In this document: positions 1 through 7,330 of the stretch, piece by piece | Layout of the letters: the number at the start of each line of letters is the position of its first letter | Position numbering within the stretch: the first letter of the stretch is position 1 | DNA from: Bacteroides sp. 43_108 | Lineage (GTDB): Bacteria; Bacteroidota; Bacteroidia; Bacteroidales; Bacteroidaceae | DNA length: 14,654 nucleotides | NCBI GenBank assembly: GCA_001915545.1 | Contig: MNQS01000208.1 | Location: 1-14,654, forward strand | Reading direction: 5' to 3' | Position numbers and translations under genes: made by a program | The notes under the pieces: generated by a model | What the model was told of the DNA's origin: nothing | The model's database searches: none | What the model saw: the letters and a program-made list of their open reading frames with translations, nothing else

Positions 1-1
1 T

Positions 2-70
2 TTTGCAAAGAAGCACATGTCCATAAACTGGGTTACAGAACGTACCAAACAGCTTAAAAATGTAGGCTAA
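2..70 (+). CDS. C-terminal end of an unidentified protein (partial)
   Basis: The first bases read as an open frame (Phe-Ala-Lys-Lys-His-Met-Ser-Ile-Asn-Trp...) of 22 residues ending in TAA at 68-70. The tail is basic, finishing Lys-Gln-Leu-Lys-Asn-Val-Gly. Its start lies left of the window. I do not recognise the family from so short a piece. It points toward the minus-strand lipoprotein gene (convergent), with about 90 AT-rich bases between them and no strong terminator. It could be a chance open frame, but the composition is protein-like and it stops just before clearly non-coding sequence. Confidence 0.4.
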   Translation, partial: FAKKHMSINWVTERTKQLKNVG

Positions 71-150
71 ATTGGGAACGTTAAACTGGACACCCTACCT
101 ATTAACCATATAAATCTGACGAACTTACAATTATAGTATACAACAAATGC

Positions 151-192
151 ACGGATATGTTTATTTTTCATTTTGAAAATATACATATCCGT
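151..192. repeat. 10-bp perfect inverted repeat over the lipoprotein stop codon
   Basis: The arms ACGGATATGT (151-160) and ACATATCCGT (183-192) are perfect complements with a 22-nt loop that itself contains a TTTTCA/TGAAAA stem. The minus-strand lipoprotein stop (161-163) lies in the loop. Neither strand has a convincing T-tract after the stem, so it may be a weak terminator or an mRNA 3'-end stabilising hairpin rather than a canonical rho-independent terminator. Confidence 0.5.
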
Positions 193-412
193 TAGCATAA
201 TGTCCTATGACATTACGTTCTTTATCTAAAATATAGCCATTGGAATAATATCCGTCTATATTTTTGTTTTTATCAAGAACATAACCGTTGGAATAATAAC
301 CTACAGTCTCGCTGTCCTTATTCAGTATATAGCCATTTTTGTAAGTCATCATATTTTTTACCCTGCATGAACACATCAGGCAACAAACAAGCAATAACGG
401 TAAATATTTCAT
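161..412 (-). CDS. small repeat lipoprotein (beta-flower-like?), 83 residues
   Basis: The N-terminus (MKYLPLLLVCCLMCSC) is a lipoprotein signal peptide with a lipobox ending at Cys16 (Met-Cys-Ser-Cys), so the mature protein is probably a membrane-anchored lipoprotein of under 70 residues. The rest is almost entirely four tandem copies of a 16-residue unit of the form NGY(I/V)LDKxxxxxGYYS, beginning near residue 26; the last copy is cut short (NGYVYFQNEK). The repeat is also visible in the DNA as a 48-bp period (for example 233 against 281). Short lipoproteins with Asn-Gly-Tyr repeats resemble the small repeat families predicted to form a closed 'beta-flower'; that assignment is from memory and unproven. 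Function unknown. It lies about 100 bp downstream of the GH5-GH43 gene on the same strand, behind a hairpin, so it probably has its own transcript. Confidence 0.8.
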   Translation of the reverse strand: MKYLPLLLVCCLMCSCRVKNMMTYKNGYILNKDSETVGYYSNGYVLDKNKNIDGYYSNGYILDKERNVIGHYANGYVYFQNEK

Positions 413-448
413 ATTTTTAGAGGAATATTATATCAGACTCGTCAAAAT

Positions 449-502
449 CCCTACATAGGGCAAACATGGCCGTATATAAAAAACAAGTCCGGCCATGCTT
501 GC
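449..502 (-). terminator. two adjacent hairpins after the GH5-GH43 gene
   Basis: Twelve bases after the stop of the large glycosidase gene (minus strand) is a 13-bp stem with one mismatch, arms 460-472 and 490-502 (core CATGGCCG / CGGCCATG) and a 17-nt AT-rich loop. Directly next to it is a small palindrome, CCCTA-CA-TAGGG (449-460). No long T-run follows the 3' arm on the minus strand, so it is a probable but not canonical terminator. Confidence 0.5.
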
Positions 503-514
503 CAAAATAAGTTA

Positions 515-3268
515 TCAGAGTTCCGTACTGAACCAATCTACATCTACATATCCGCCGGTTTTCTTTGTGGCATAATTGAAAATGCAGAATCTGTTGCCTG
601 TAAAAATCTTGAGAGTAAATCTCATCTTGGATTCTTCGCCGAAAGGCACGTACTCTTTTCCATCAAGGCTGTAATAGAAATTCACCTTGTTTGTGGCTAG
701 ATTGACTTTCGAGCGCAGATAGATGCGTTTGCCCTTTATCGGTTCACCAAGATAATCTACATGTGGAATTGTTGTTTTGTGGTTCTCGTATGCACTTCTG
801 TAATAATACAGACGTTTTTTTCCACCGATCTTTTTTATGCCTATGAAAGCATAAGGATCTTGAAATACAGACAAACCGCATACATCGCCGTTTTTCATTT
901 TTGAAATATCAAGACATACAGTGGCGTATGAATCCGGACAATCAGCCGCATCAGTTCCTTCAGAATAAAAACCATGGATGCGCTGTGTCAACGTATTGCG
1001 TGCTTGCTCAAACTTATCTGTGACCGATGCTGTGTACAATCTCAGATGTCCTGGATTCTCTGTCAATGACCAGCTGGAAGAATCAGGATTGTGATTCCAC
1101 TGCCACTGCATACCCAAAACCTTGTCATTGAAATCATCGTTTGTAGGAAGATAGGCCTTCGGATAAGCACAGCCAACATCAGGCTTCTTATATTTGGCAC
1201 CGCCACGACTCACATCTATACCTTCATTGCCCAAGACAGGCCATCCGTCAACCCATTTGACAGGTTCGAGGTAGGGGATACGTCCCACGCTTCCGGCATC
1301 CTTGAACAATATTGTCCACCACTCGCCGGTTTGCGTTTCGACTAGTCCGCCCTGATGTATATGTTGTTTTTCAAATATGCGTCCTTCATGTTCTTCGTAA
1401 GGTCCGAAAGGTGACTTCGAGCGGAATATGGTCTGACTGCCTTCTGTTCCTCCGTATGTCGCATAGATGTAGTAATAGTCACCGATGTGGTACATGTGGC
1501 TACCCTCGCATCCATTGCCTACAGAAATGACCTTTTCTGTCTTTATGGCCTTGAAATTATCGTCAAGCTGTGTAATGAAGATGTCGCCTATGCCGTGCGC
1601 TATATATGTTTCATCACCGTCAAAAAGCAATCCGGAATCATAATAGAAACCATCGAGCTTTTGCATGGTCCACTCCTTGGCAGGATCATCTGTCGTGAGA
1701 AGGAAATCGCCTCCGTCATTAAACTTGTCCTTGCTGAACGCCACAAAATGAAGATAAAATTTTCCATTATGATATTTGAGACTTGCAGCCCACTGTCCTT
1801 TTGAATAGTGATTGTATTCGCCAACAAGATTGAAAGGATCAGAATTGCTTATCTGCTTCAGCGGATTGCTGCAGTATGCCCAGTTCACGAGGTCCTTCGA
1901 CTTCAGTATTGTAGCTCCAGGAAAATAGAACATGGTTGTGCTGACCATATAGTATGTGTCGCCTACACGGATTATGTCTGGATCTGGGAAATCTGCATTA
2001 ATGAGAGGATTTGTGAAAGTGCCGTCGCCATTGTCTGCCGTACGTCTGTACTTGAAATCAGGTTGAGGGCGGTTCACTTTGGCATAATCTGCATACCAGT
2101 CAAAGCAGGCCTTGGCACAACACTCGGGGTCACCTCCAAATGCTGGAACAACTTTCTTATGTACAAGAAATGTATCAATGTCTATGTAATCAGCAACACC
2201 AGTAAGCGTCACGCTGATGTTTCCGTAATGGTCGAGCACAGCCTTGAAAGCCTTGCCCCATTTAGACGTACTGGCAGTTCCCCACGTACCGAAATTTCTT
2301 GTCTTTCCGTCTGGCCCCGTGCTTTTCACAGGACTCCAGTCCGTTTCAGAAATAAGGATAGGGTTGCTGTCAACCACAGGCACCTGCTTTCCCCATTGCT
2401 TTATAAAATCTTCTTCATTGCAATGCTTGTCGTCTGCACCATACCATCCAGGATAAGTATGTACGGCATAACCGATGTTGTATCCTTCAATAGGATGCGT
2501 AGCAAAACTTTCATAACGAGATTGGTAACCTGTTCCCGGAATCCACAGAACACCGGTATAGCCATTTGCACGAATTTTGTCAACTATTGGCTGGAAAAAG
2601 TCATGCAGAGCGGCAGGCGAATCTTTGCCTTCTGAATCAAGACATCTGATAGGTTCATTTGCCAGCTCCAAGGAAATCTGTCCGCAATACTTCTTTATGG
2701 AATCATCGGAAGATACCATATCCCATACATCAATAAGATACTTCTGGTATTCGTCGCCTACCTGTATTGTTTCGGGGCATACGCCAGGCGGACGCATGAC
2801 AACATACAAACCGTGAAACATCGCCGATTTTGCCATAGGGAAATACAAGCTCTGCATATAGTGTTCCAATCTTGCACGGCTGTATCTGCTAATATTTGCC
2901 TCACCTCGGTCCTTGCCCGTCATAGGTTTCTTTGGATCATTTGTCCAACAAGGATCAAGATGCAATCTGAATATATTGCACCATGCACCTTGTGTCGAGT
3001 CTGTCACTGCATCAAATATCTTGTCGAAATAGTCCAGACAGTCATCTACAGTAGAATCATCGCATCTGTTGCCCCATCGATAATTGTTGAAATACGGATT
3101 AGGAGTATCCATAACTCCATGCAGATTCACGATATTTCCGTGTGTATCTTTAAGATATCTTCCATCCACGCGCAGTGAAGGAAGAATGCAGTCCTGTGCA
3201 CTGGCGAGAAAACCGAACGCCGATAAACACAGTGTCGCGCCTGAAAATAGTATTCGTCTTAACTCCAT
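515..3268 (-). CDS. secreted two-domain glycoside hydrolase, GH5-like + GH43
   Basis: The protein has 917 residues with a signal peptide at about 1-24 (cut near ALA-type LASA|QD) and no lipobox, so it is exported to the periplasm or outside. Residues about 30-395 look like a GH5/clan-A (beta/alpha)8 glycosidase: LELANEPI gives the acid/base Glu205 and LISETDW the nucleophile Glu308. Residues about 418-690 are a five-bladed GH43 domain starting NPLINADFPDPD: base Asp429, pKa-modulating Asp544 (YDSGLLFD) and general acid Glu588 (CEGSHMY). Residues about 705-917 form a beta-sandwich of the GH43_C2/DUF1349 type (QWNHNPDSSSWSL). All expected catalytic residues are present. Likely substrates are arabinoxylan, arabinan or another decorated beta-linked polysaccharide; the specificity cannot be read from sequence. 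It is divergent from uxaB across 127 bp and may share its control. The long open frames on the opposite strand are shadows. Confidence 0.92.
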   Translation of the reverse strand: MELRRILFSGATLCLSAFGFLASAQDCILPSLRVDGRYLKDTHGNIVNLHGVMDTPNPYFNNYRWGNRCDDSTVDDCLDYFDKIFDAVTDSTQGAWCNIFRLHLDPCWTNDPKKPMTGKDRGEANISRYSRARLEHYMQSLYFPMAKSAMFHGLYVVMRPPGVCPETIQVGDEYQKYLIDVWDMVSSDDSIKKYCGQISLELANEPIRCLDSEGKDSPAALHDFFQPIVDKIRANGYTGVLWIPGTGYQSRYESFATHPIEGYNIGYAVHTYPGWYGADDKHCNEEDFIKQWGKQVPVVDSNPILISETDWSPVKSTGPDGKTRNFGTWGTASTSKWGKAFKAVLDHYGNISVTLTGVADYIDIDTFLVHKKVVPAFGGDPECCAKACFDWYADYAKVNRPQPDFKYRRTADNGDGTFTNPLINADFPDPDIIRVGDTYYMVSTTMFYFPGATILKSKDLVNWAYCSNPLKQISNSDPFNLVGEYNHYSKGQWAASLKYHNGKFYLHFVAFSKDKFNDGGDFLLTTDDPAKEWTMQKLDGFYYDSGLLFDGDETYIAHGIGDIFITQLDDNFKAIKTEKVISVGNGCEGSHMYHIGDYYYIYATYGGTEGSQTIFRSKSPFGPYEEHEGRIFEKQHIHQGGLVETQTGEWWTILFKDAGSVGRIPYLEPVKWVDGWPVLGNEGIDVSRGGAKYKKPDVGCAYPKAYLPTNDDFNDKVLGMQWQWNHNPDSSSWSLTENPGHLRLYTASVTDKFEQARNTLTQRIHGFYSEGTDAADCPDSYATVCLDISKMKNGDVCGLSVFQDPYAFIGIKKIGGKKRLYYYRSAYENHKTTIPHVDYLGEPIKGKRIYLRSKVNLATNKVNFYYSLDGKEYVPFGEESKMRFTLKIFTGNRFCIFNYATKKTGGYVDVDWFSTEL

Positions 3269-3315
3269 CTGTTTTTCATATTAGCATTAGTACGATACGA
3301 AGTTAAGAAAAAAGC

Positions 3316-3346
3316 TTTGCCGTATTATCATAAATATATATTTTTG
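3316..3346 (+). promoter_or_regulatory. Bacteroidetes-type promoter of uxaB
   Basis: TTTG at 3316-3319 and TATTTTTG at 3339-3346 match the Bacteroidetes -33 (TTTG) and -7 (TAnnTTTG) consensus exactly, with a 19-nt spacer. Transcription would begin near 3352-3354, giving a leader of about 43 nt before the uxaB ATG at 3396. No Shine-Dalgarno sequence is visible; the leader is A-rich, as is common in this phylum. Confidence 0.65.
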
Positions 3347-3364
3347 TTATGACTTATAACAAAA
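3342..3364. promoter_or_regulatory. probable operator: 9-bp perfect inverted repeat
   Basis: TTTTGTTAT (3342-3350) and ATAACAAAA (3356-3364) are perfect inverted repeats around GACTT. The left arm overlaps the uxaB -7 box and the dyad covers its likely transcription start, the usual place for a repressor site. On the minus strand the right arm supplies a TTTG that could serve as the -33 element of a weaker promoter for the GH5-GH43 gene (TATATTTA-like -7 at 3331-3338, 21-nt spacer). The cognate regulator is not in the window; I infer a dimeric repressor but cannot name its family. Confidence 0.5.
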
Positions 3365-3395
3365 TCAATTTATTTGCTCCAAAAATTCTAAGAAT

Positions 3396-4865
3396 ATGAA
3401 AAATCTAAACAAACAGACAGCTCCTAAAAGCATTGCGCCAGAAAGGATTATACAGTTTGGCGAAGGTAATTTTCTAAGATGTTTCGTAGATTGGATTATC
3501 TACAACATGAATCAGAAGACCGATTTCAATTCAAGCGTTGTTGTCGTACAGCCGATAGAGAAGGGTATGGTCGACATGCTCAACGGTCAAGACTGTCTTT
3601 ACCACGTAAACCTTCAGGGACGTCTGGATGGAAAACCTGTAAATTCTATAACACGAATCGACTGCATCAGCAGAGCTCTCAATCCATATACACAGAATTC
3701 TGCATTTATGGCTCTTGCAGACCAACCGGAGATGCGCTTTGTCATAAGCAACACAACTGAGGCCGGCATCACTTTCGACCCTCAGTGCCGTCTTACCGAC
3801 GCTCCTGCTTCTTCTTATCCAGGCAAGCTGACTCAGCTTCTCTACAGACGCTTCAAGACATTCAAGGGCGACAGAAGCAAAGGACTTATCATTATGCCGT
3901 GCGAGCTTATTTTCCTCAACGGACATCATTTGAAAGAATGTATTTACCAATATATAGATTTGTGGAAAGAGGATCTCGGTAAAGACTACGAAAAATTCAA
4001 GGCATGGTTCACTTCTTCATGCTACGTATGCGCTACACTCGTTGACAGAATCGTGCCTGGATTCCCTCGTAAGGACATCGACAGCATTCAGAAAAGAATA
4101 TGCTATGCCGACAACATGGTCGTACAAGGCGAAGCATTCCATCTCTGGGTGATCGAGAAACCAGAAAACATGTCAATCTCTGCTCTCAAGAAAGAGTTCC
4201 CTGCAGAAAAAGCTGGTCTTAACGTACTGATAGCCCCATCCGAAAAGCCTTATCATGAAAGAAAGGTGACATTGCTCAACGGACCTCATACCGTACTCTC
4301 ACCGGTGGCATACCTTTCAGGCATAAATATTGTCCGTGATGCATGCAACCATCCTGTGATAGGAAAATATATACATAAGGTGCAGTTTGAAGAACTCATG
4401 CAGACTTTGAACCTTCCAATGACTGAGCTTCAGAAATTTGCATCAGACGTGCTCGAAAGATTCAATAATCCATACGTCGACCATCAGGTAACAAGCATCA
4501 TGCTCAATTCATTCCCTAAATATGAAACACGTGATCTCCCTGGCCTCAAAACTTACCTTGAACGAAACGGCAAATTGCCTCAAGGACTTGTTTTTGGACT
4601 TGCAGCAATAATTGTTTACTACCGCGGTGGAAAGCGTTTCGACGGTGCAGATATAACTCCGAACGATGCACCTGAAATTATGGAACTTCTCCAGAATTTG
4701 TGGCAGACAGGCGACACCAGAAAAGTCACAGAAGGTGTGCTGGGAGCTGAGAACATCTGGAAATCTGATCTAAACCAGATTCCTGGTCTTACAGACATGG
4801 TACAAGATTTCATTGACAGAATTCTGTCGAAAGGAATGCTGGAAGCTGTAAAGACTATACTTTAA
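3396..4865 (+). CDS. uxaB: tagaturonate reductase (altronate oxidoreductase)
   Basis: This is a 489-residue cytoplasmic enzyme of the long-chain polyol (mannitol) dehydrogenase family, close to the usual UxaB length. It reduces D-tagaturonate to D-altronate with NADH, the second step of galacturonate breakdown (UxaC, UxaB, UxaA, then KDG). The nucleotide-binding loop is FGEGNFLRCF (21-30), followed by ISNTTEAGI (117-125) and the family motif TLVDRIVPGF (about 214-223). The catalytic set is clear: Lys290, Asn295 and His298 in KVTLLNGPH keep the K-x4-N-x2-H spacing of the family. Mannonate/fructuronate oxidoreductase (UxuB) is the close alternative, but the N-terminal PERIIQFGEGNFLR and overall layout fit UxaB better. 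It is a single-gene transcript with its own promoter and strong terminator; uxaA and uxaC are not in view. Confidence 0.9.
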   Translation: MKNLNKQTAPKSIAPERIIQFGEGNFLRCFVDWIIYNMNQKTDFNSSVVVVQPIEKGMVDMLNGQDCLYHVNLQGRLDGKPVNSITRIDCISRALNPYTQNSAFMALADQPEMRFVISNTTEAGITFDPQCRLTDAPASSYPGKLTQLLYRRFKTFKGDRSKGLIIMPCELIFLNGHHLKECIYQYIDLWKEDLGKDYEKFKAWFTSSCYVCATLVDRIVPGFPRKDIDSIQKRICYADNMVVQGEAFHLWVIEKPENMSISALKKEFPAEKAGLNVLIAPSEKPYHERKVTLLNGPHTVLSPVAYLSGINIVRDACNHPVIGKYIHKVQFEELMQTLNLPMTELQKFASDVLERFNNPYVDHQVTSIMLNSFPKYETRDLPGLKTYLERNGKLPQGLVFGLAAIIVYYRGGKRFDGADITPNDAPEIMELLQNLWQTGDTRKVTEGVLGAENIWKSDLNQIPGLTDMVQDFIDRILSKGMLEAVKTIL

Positions 4866-4885
4866 CAAGCATATATAACAACTAC

Positions 4886-4927
4886 AAGGTGCGGAATATC
4901 AGACAAATGGTATTCCGCACCTTTTTT
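4886..4927 (+). terminator. rho-independent terminator of uxaB
   Basis: A perfect 13-bp stem (AAGGTGCGGAATA 4886-4898 with TATTCCGCACCTT 4911-4923), a 12-nt loop, and a T6 run at 4922-4927. It lies 20 bases after the uxaB stop. Confidence 0.9.
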
Positions 4928-5034
4928 GTATACACTCACAAAAGGTTAAATATTGCAAATACAGTTTTATTCTTCATACCAGCTGTTTAAACCATACTTC
5001 AAAGCTAAGGTCAAAAGCATAACCAATTTAAAAG

Positions 5035-5562
5035 ATGAAGATTATGATCAAAAAAATTTTATCAGCATTTGCAATAGCACTTTTTGCAACTATGCCAGTA
5101 TCAGCACAAAACAATCCACGCGGAAACTTCAATCCTGAAAAGATGGTAGAACGTATGGCTGAAAACCTTGCCAAGTCTATGAATCTTAAAGACGATGCAG
5201 AAACAAAATTCATAGAGCTTTACAAGAATTATCAGACCGAAAAGATGAACATAACAAGAGATCTTAACGGCGACAAGAAAGTTGACGACTCAGACAAGGC
5301 TCCTAATTTCAAAAAACTCTCAGACGAAGAAGCACAGAAATATATAGACGCATACTTCGCAAACGAACAGGCTCAGCTTGAACTTGATAAAACATACTAC
5401 GCAAAATTCAAGGAAATACTTACACCATCTCAGTGTGCACGTGTATTCGTTTCTAAACGTGGAATGCCTAATAACCGCACAAACATGAACAGAAATCGTC
5501 CAAACCGCAACAGCGGATTCGGAGGACCTATGGGCGGTTTCGGTGGCGGTGAAGACTTCTAA
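5035..5562 (+). CDS. Spy/CpxP-like LTxxQ periplasmic protein with an EF-hand-like loop
   Basis: The protein has 175 residues with a signal peptide at 1-24 (FATMPVSA|QN) and a mainly helical middle (about 33-135) that ends in an LTxxQ-type motif, LTPSQ (129-133). This places it near the Spy/CpxP-like periplasmic proteins of Bacteroidetes, often chaperone or envelope-stress sensors; the link is by motif and layout only. Inside the helical region, residues 76-87 (DLNGDKKVDDSD) fit a 12-residue EF-hand/dockerin calcium loop, with ligands Asp76, Asn78, Asp80, Asp84 and Asp87. The C-terminal 35 residues are a low-complexity Asn/Arg- then Gly/Phe-rich tail. An internal ATG at codon 4 (5044) is an equally possible start. 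It is monocistronic, between two terminators. Confidence 0.8.
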   Translation: MKIMIKKILSAFAIALFATMPVSAQNNPRGNFNPEKMVERMAENLAKSMNLKDDAETKFIELYKNYQTEKMNITRDLNGDKKVDDSDKAPNFKKLSDEEAQKYIDAYFANEQAQLELDKTYYAKFKEILTPSQCARVFVSKRGMPNNRTNMNRNRPNRNSGFGGPMGGFGGGEDF

Positions 5563-5590
5563 GGTCCACTATACATCTTTACACAGCTTT

Positions 5591-5628
5591 CGGTTGTCGC
5601 ATCATCATTTGCGGCAACCGTTTTTTTT
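5591..5628 (+). terminator. rho-independent terminator of the Spy-like gene
   Basis: An 11-bp stem (CGGTTGTCGCA 5591-5601 with TGCGGCAACCG 5610-5620, one G-U pair), an 8-nt loop and a T8 run at 5621-5628, 28 bases after the stop codon. Confidence 0.9.
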
Positions 5629-5640
5629 GTATCGGCATAC

Positions 5641-5684
5641 AAAAAAGCGAAAGCCGGCATATATAAATGCACAACCTTCGCTTT
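5641..5684 (-). terminator. rho-independent terminator of the acidic-protein gene (minus strand)
   Basis: Read on the minus strand, AAAGCGAA (5684-5677) pairs with TTCGCTTT (5651-5644) and is followed by a T-run (the A6 at 5641-5646 on the plus strand). The 25-nt loop contains a further GCAT/ATGC stem. It lies about 40 bases after the stop at 5725 and is back to back with the plus-strand terminator at 5591-5628. Confidence 0.75.
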
Positions 5685-5724
5685 ATATCTCAATACTACT
5701 AAAATGTTTCTTAATCAGACTTTC

Positions 5725-6177
5725 TTATTTCTCGTCCAAAAGTCCCTTTATAAAGTCATCCAACTCTTCATCCAAACCTTTGAGAAGTTCATCGTCAACA
5801 ATGACTGTATCATCATCTACGATGTACAAATCAGCAATCGTCTCCTTTTTGTCATCAATAAGTACAAAGGAATAAGGCTTCAGAATCTTCAAGTCCTGCA
5901 GAGACTTGTCCTCGGCATACATTGATGAAATCTTCTTTTTGAGGATTTGCGCTGTCTCATCATCGAAATCATCATCATTGTAGTCAATCCATTCTTCTAC
6001 AACTCCACAGGACAACAGATTATCGTCATCGTCATAAATTCTCAATTCACCGCTATCCGATGTAGCCTGAATATGTATGTCTGTGACTGCATCGTTGTTT
6101 TCGCGGACTCTGAATTTGTCCAAGGCAGAGGCAATGATTTTGCCTACCATTTCAGATGATCTTGAGTTTAGCTTCAT
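5725..6177 (-). CDS. highly acidic protein of unknown function, 150 residues
   Basis: A soluble protein with no signal peptide or membrane segment. The first ~25 residues are mildly basic and helical; the remainder is dominated by Asp and Glu, with patches such as YDDDDN, YNDDDFDDE and VDDDTVIVDDE, and the C-terminus (LLKGLDEELDDFIKGLLDEK) would form an amphipathic acidic helix. I do not recognise the family. It is cytoplasmic by inference. It follows mazG on the same strand after 120 bp, but has a plausible promoter of its own and a terminator, so it may be separately transcribed. Its protein-like sequence and flanking signals make it a real gene rather than a chance frame. Confidence 0.8.
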   Translation of the reverse strand: MKLNSRSSEMVGKIIASALDKFRVRENNDAVTDIHIQATSDSGELRIYDDDDNLLSCGVVEEWIDYNDDDFDDETAQILKKKISSMYAEDKSLQDLKILKPYSFVLIDDKKETIADLYIVDDDTVIVDDELLKGLDEELDDFIKGLLDEK

Positions 6178-6199
6178 ATTTTGAATTCTTTTTGTTCGG

Positions 6200-6207
6200 C
6201 AAATGTA
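6200..6207 (-). promoter_or_regulatory. -7 promoter box of the acidic-protein gene
   Basis: On the minus strand TACATTTG matches TAnnTTTG perfectly, 22 bases before the ATG at 6177. The nearest upstream TTTG is 23 nt away, longer than the 19-20 nt optimum, so the -33 element is uncertain. Confidence 0.4.
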
Positions 6208-6297
6208 GCAATTTAATTAAGAATCCTGCACAAATGCGACATTAAAAAACAAAGTGAAGAGGAAAAAGCAGTTGAACCTTACACAAATGCAGGTTTA

Positions 6298-7101
6298 TTA
6301 TTCACCGGCACCGGCAGATTTCTCTGAAGCTTTCGCCTCGTTCCAGAGAGCATCAAGCTCGTCAAGCGACATCTCCTGCATATTCTTTCCTTGTTTAATC
6401 GTATGCTGCTCTACGTAATTGAAGCGGCGAATGAATTTCTGATTGGTTCTTTCGAGTGCATTATCTGGATTTATGTGATACAGGCGTGCCGCGTTTATCA
6501 GACTGAACATTACATCACCGAACTCGTCAGTGGCTTTTTCCTTGTCCATATTTGCGACTTCGCTCTGAAATTCGCCGATTTCCTCCTTAACCTTGTCCCA
6601 AACCTGCTCACGCTCTTCCCAATCGAAGCCTACATTGCGCGCCTTATCCTGAATGCGATAAGCCTTGATCAACGAAGGCAAAGCATCTGGTACACCGCTG
6701 AGCACAGTCTTGTTGCCGTCTTTTTCCTTCAACTTCAGCTGTTCCCACGACTGCACCACCTGACCTGCCGTTTCAGCTTTTGCCTCGCCATACACATGCG
6801 GATGTCTGTAGATCAGTTTGTCGCACAACTTATTGCAGACGTCGGCGATGTCAAATTCATTCTTTTCACTGCCAATCTTTGCGTAGAAACATACATGAAG
6901 CAAAACGTCACCGAGCTCCTTGCATATATTGGCTTCATCATTCTTCATCAGCGCATCACATAGTTCGTATGTTTCTTCTATGGTGTTGGGGCGAAGACTC
7001 TCATTTGTCTGTTTGCGGTCCCATGGGCATTTCTCACGCAATTCATCCAGAACATCAAGAAGACGTCCGAATGCCTCCAATTTTTCTTCTCTTGTATGCA
7101 T
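6298..7101 (-). CDS. mazG: nucleoside triphosphate pyrophosphohydrolase MazG
   Basis: A 267-residue cytoplasmic enzyme that hydrolyses NTPs and dNTPs to the monophosphate and pyrophosphate, usually seen as house-cleaning of abnormal nucleotides. It has two MazG alpha-helical repeats. In the first, CPWDRKQT, the metal-binding EETYE and KELGDVLLH (ExxED-type acidic cluster) are present, and YRHPHVYG follows. The second contains EEIGEFQSEV and DEFGDVMFSLINAARLY. Length and motif order are those of the full-length E. coli-type protein. I choose the ATG at 7101 (MHTREEKLEAF) over the in-frame GTG at 7122, because the best promoter box (7125-7132) would start transcription at about 7118, downstream of that GTG. 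Confidence 0.93.
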   Translation of the reverse strand: MHTREEKLEAFGRLLDVLDELREKCPWDRKQTNESLRPNTIEETYELCDALMKNDEANICKELGDVLLHVCFYAKIGSEKNEFDIADVCNKLCDKLIYRHPHVYGEAKAETAGQVVQSWEQLKLKEKDGNKTVLSGVPDALPSLIKAYRIQDKARNVGFDWEEREQVWDKVKEEIGEFQSEVANMDKEKATDEFGDVMFSLINAARLYHINPDNALERTNQKFIRRFNYVEQHTIKQGKNMQEMSLDELDALWNEAKASEKSAGAGE

Positions 7102-7124
7102 AAATCTTGCTTTTAAATACACTG

Positions 7125-7132
7125 CAAAATTA
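7125..7132 (-). promoter_or_regulatory. -7 promoter box of mazG
   Basis: TAATTTTG on the minus strand is a perfect TAnnTTTG. It puts the transcription start near 7118, about 17 nt before the ATG at 7101, and argues against the upstream GTG start. No convincing -33 TTTG is at the right distance. Confidence 0.45.
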
Positions 7133-7251
7133 GCATATTAATGTCAGAAATGTCCTATAGGTAAACATTTATTATACATTAGAACAACCTCATTATTCAT
7201 CAAATACAGTAACAAACTTTATCCCACTATTCTTTTATCATCAAAAATTCG

Positions 7252-7259
7252 CATATTTG
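7252..7259 (+). promoter_or_regulatory. possible -7 box of the beta-helix gene
   Basis: CATATTTG matches seven of eight positions of TAnnTTTG and lies 72 bases before the ATG at 7331. No clear -33 element. The surrounding 7133-7330 stretch is AT-rich and shows nothing else I can support. Confidence 0.25.
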
Positions 7260-7330
7260 CATAGATTTTGCTGAAGACAAATCAAAATATTATATAATCA
7301 CTATTTACCTAAACCAAAATGTAATTTATT

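Noticed and set aside
233..340. Regular 48-bp repeats that might suggest a CRISPR-like array
   Set aside because: The repeats are in frame, encode NGY repeats of a lipoprotein, and have no unique spacers.
427..445. TTGACG and TATAAT on the minus strand before the small lipoprotein
   Set aside because: The two hexamers are only 7 nt apart instead of about 17, and Bacteroidetes primary sigma factors use other elements.
1808..2635. 275-codon open frame on the plus strand
   Set aside because: It is wholly antisense to the GH5-GH43 gene, whose catalytic motifs are intact. The translated sequence is Cys/Arg-rich without domain features, so it is a shadow of codon bias.
6391..6963. 190-codon hydrophobic-looking open frame on the plus strand
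   Set aside because: It is antisense to mazG, which has all family motifs; no promoter or start context supports it.
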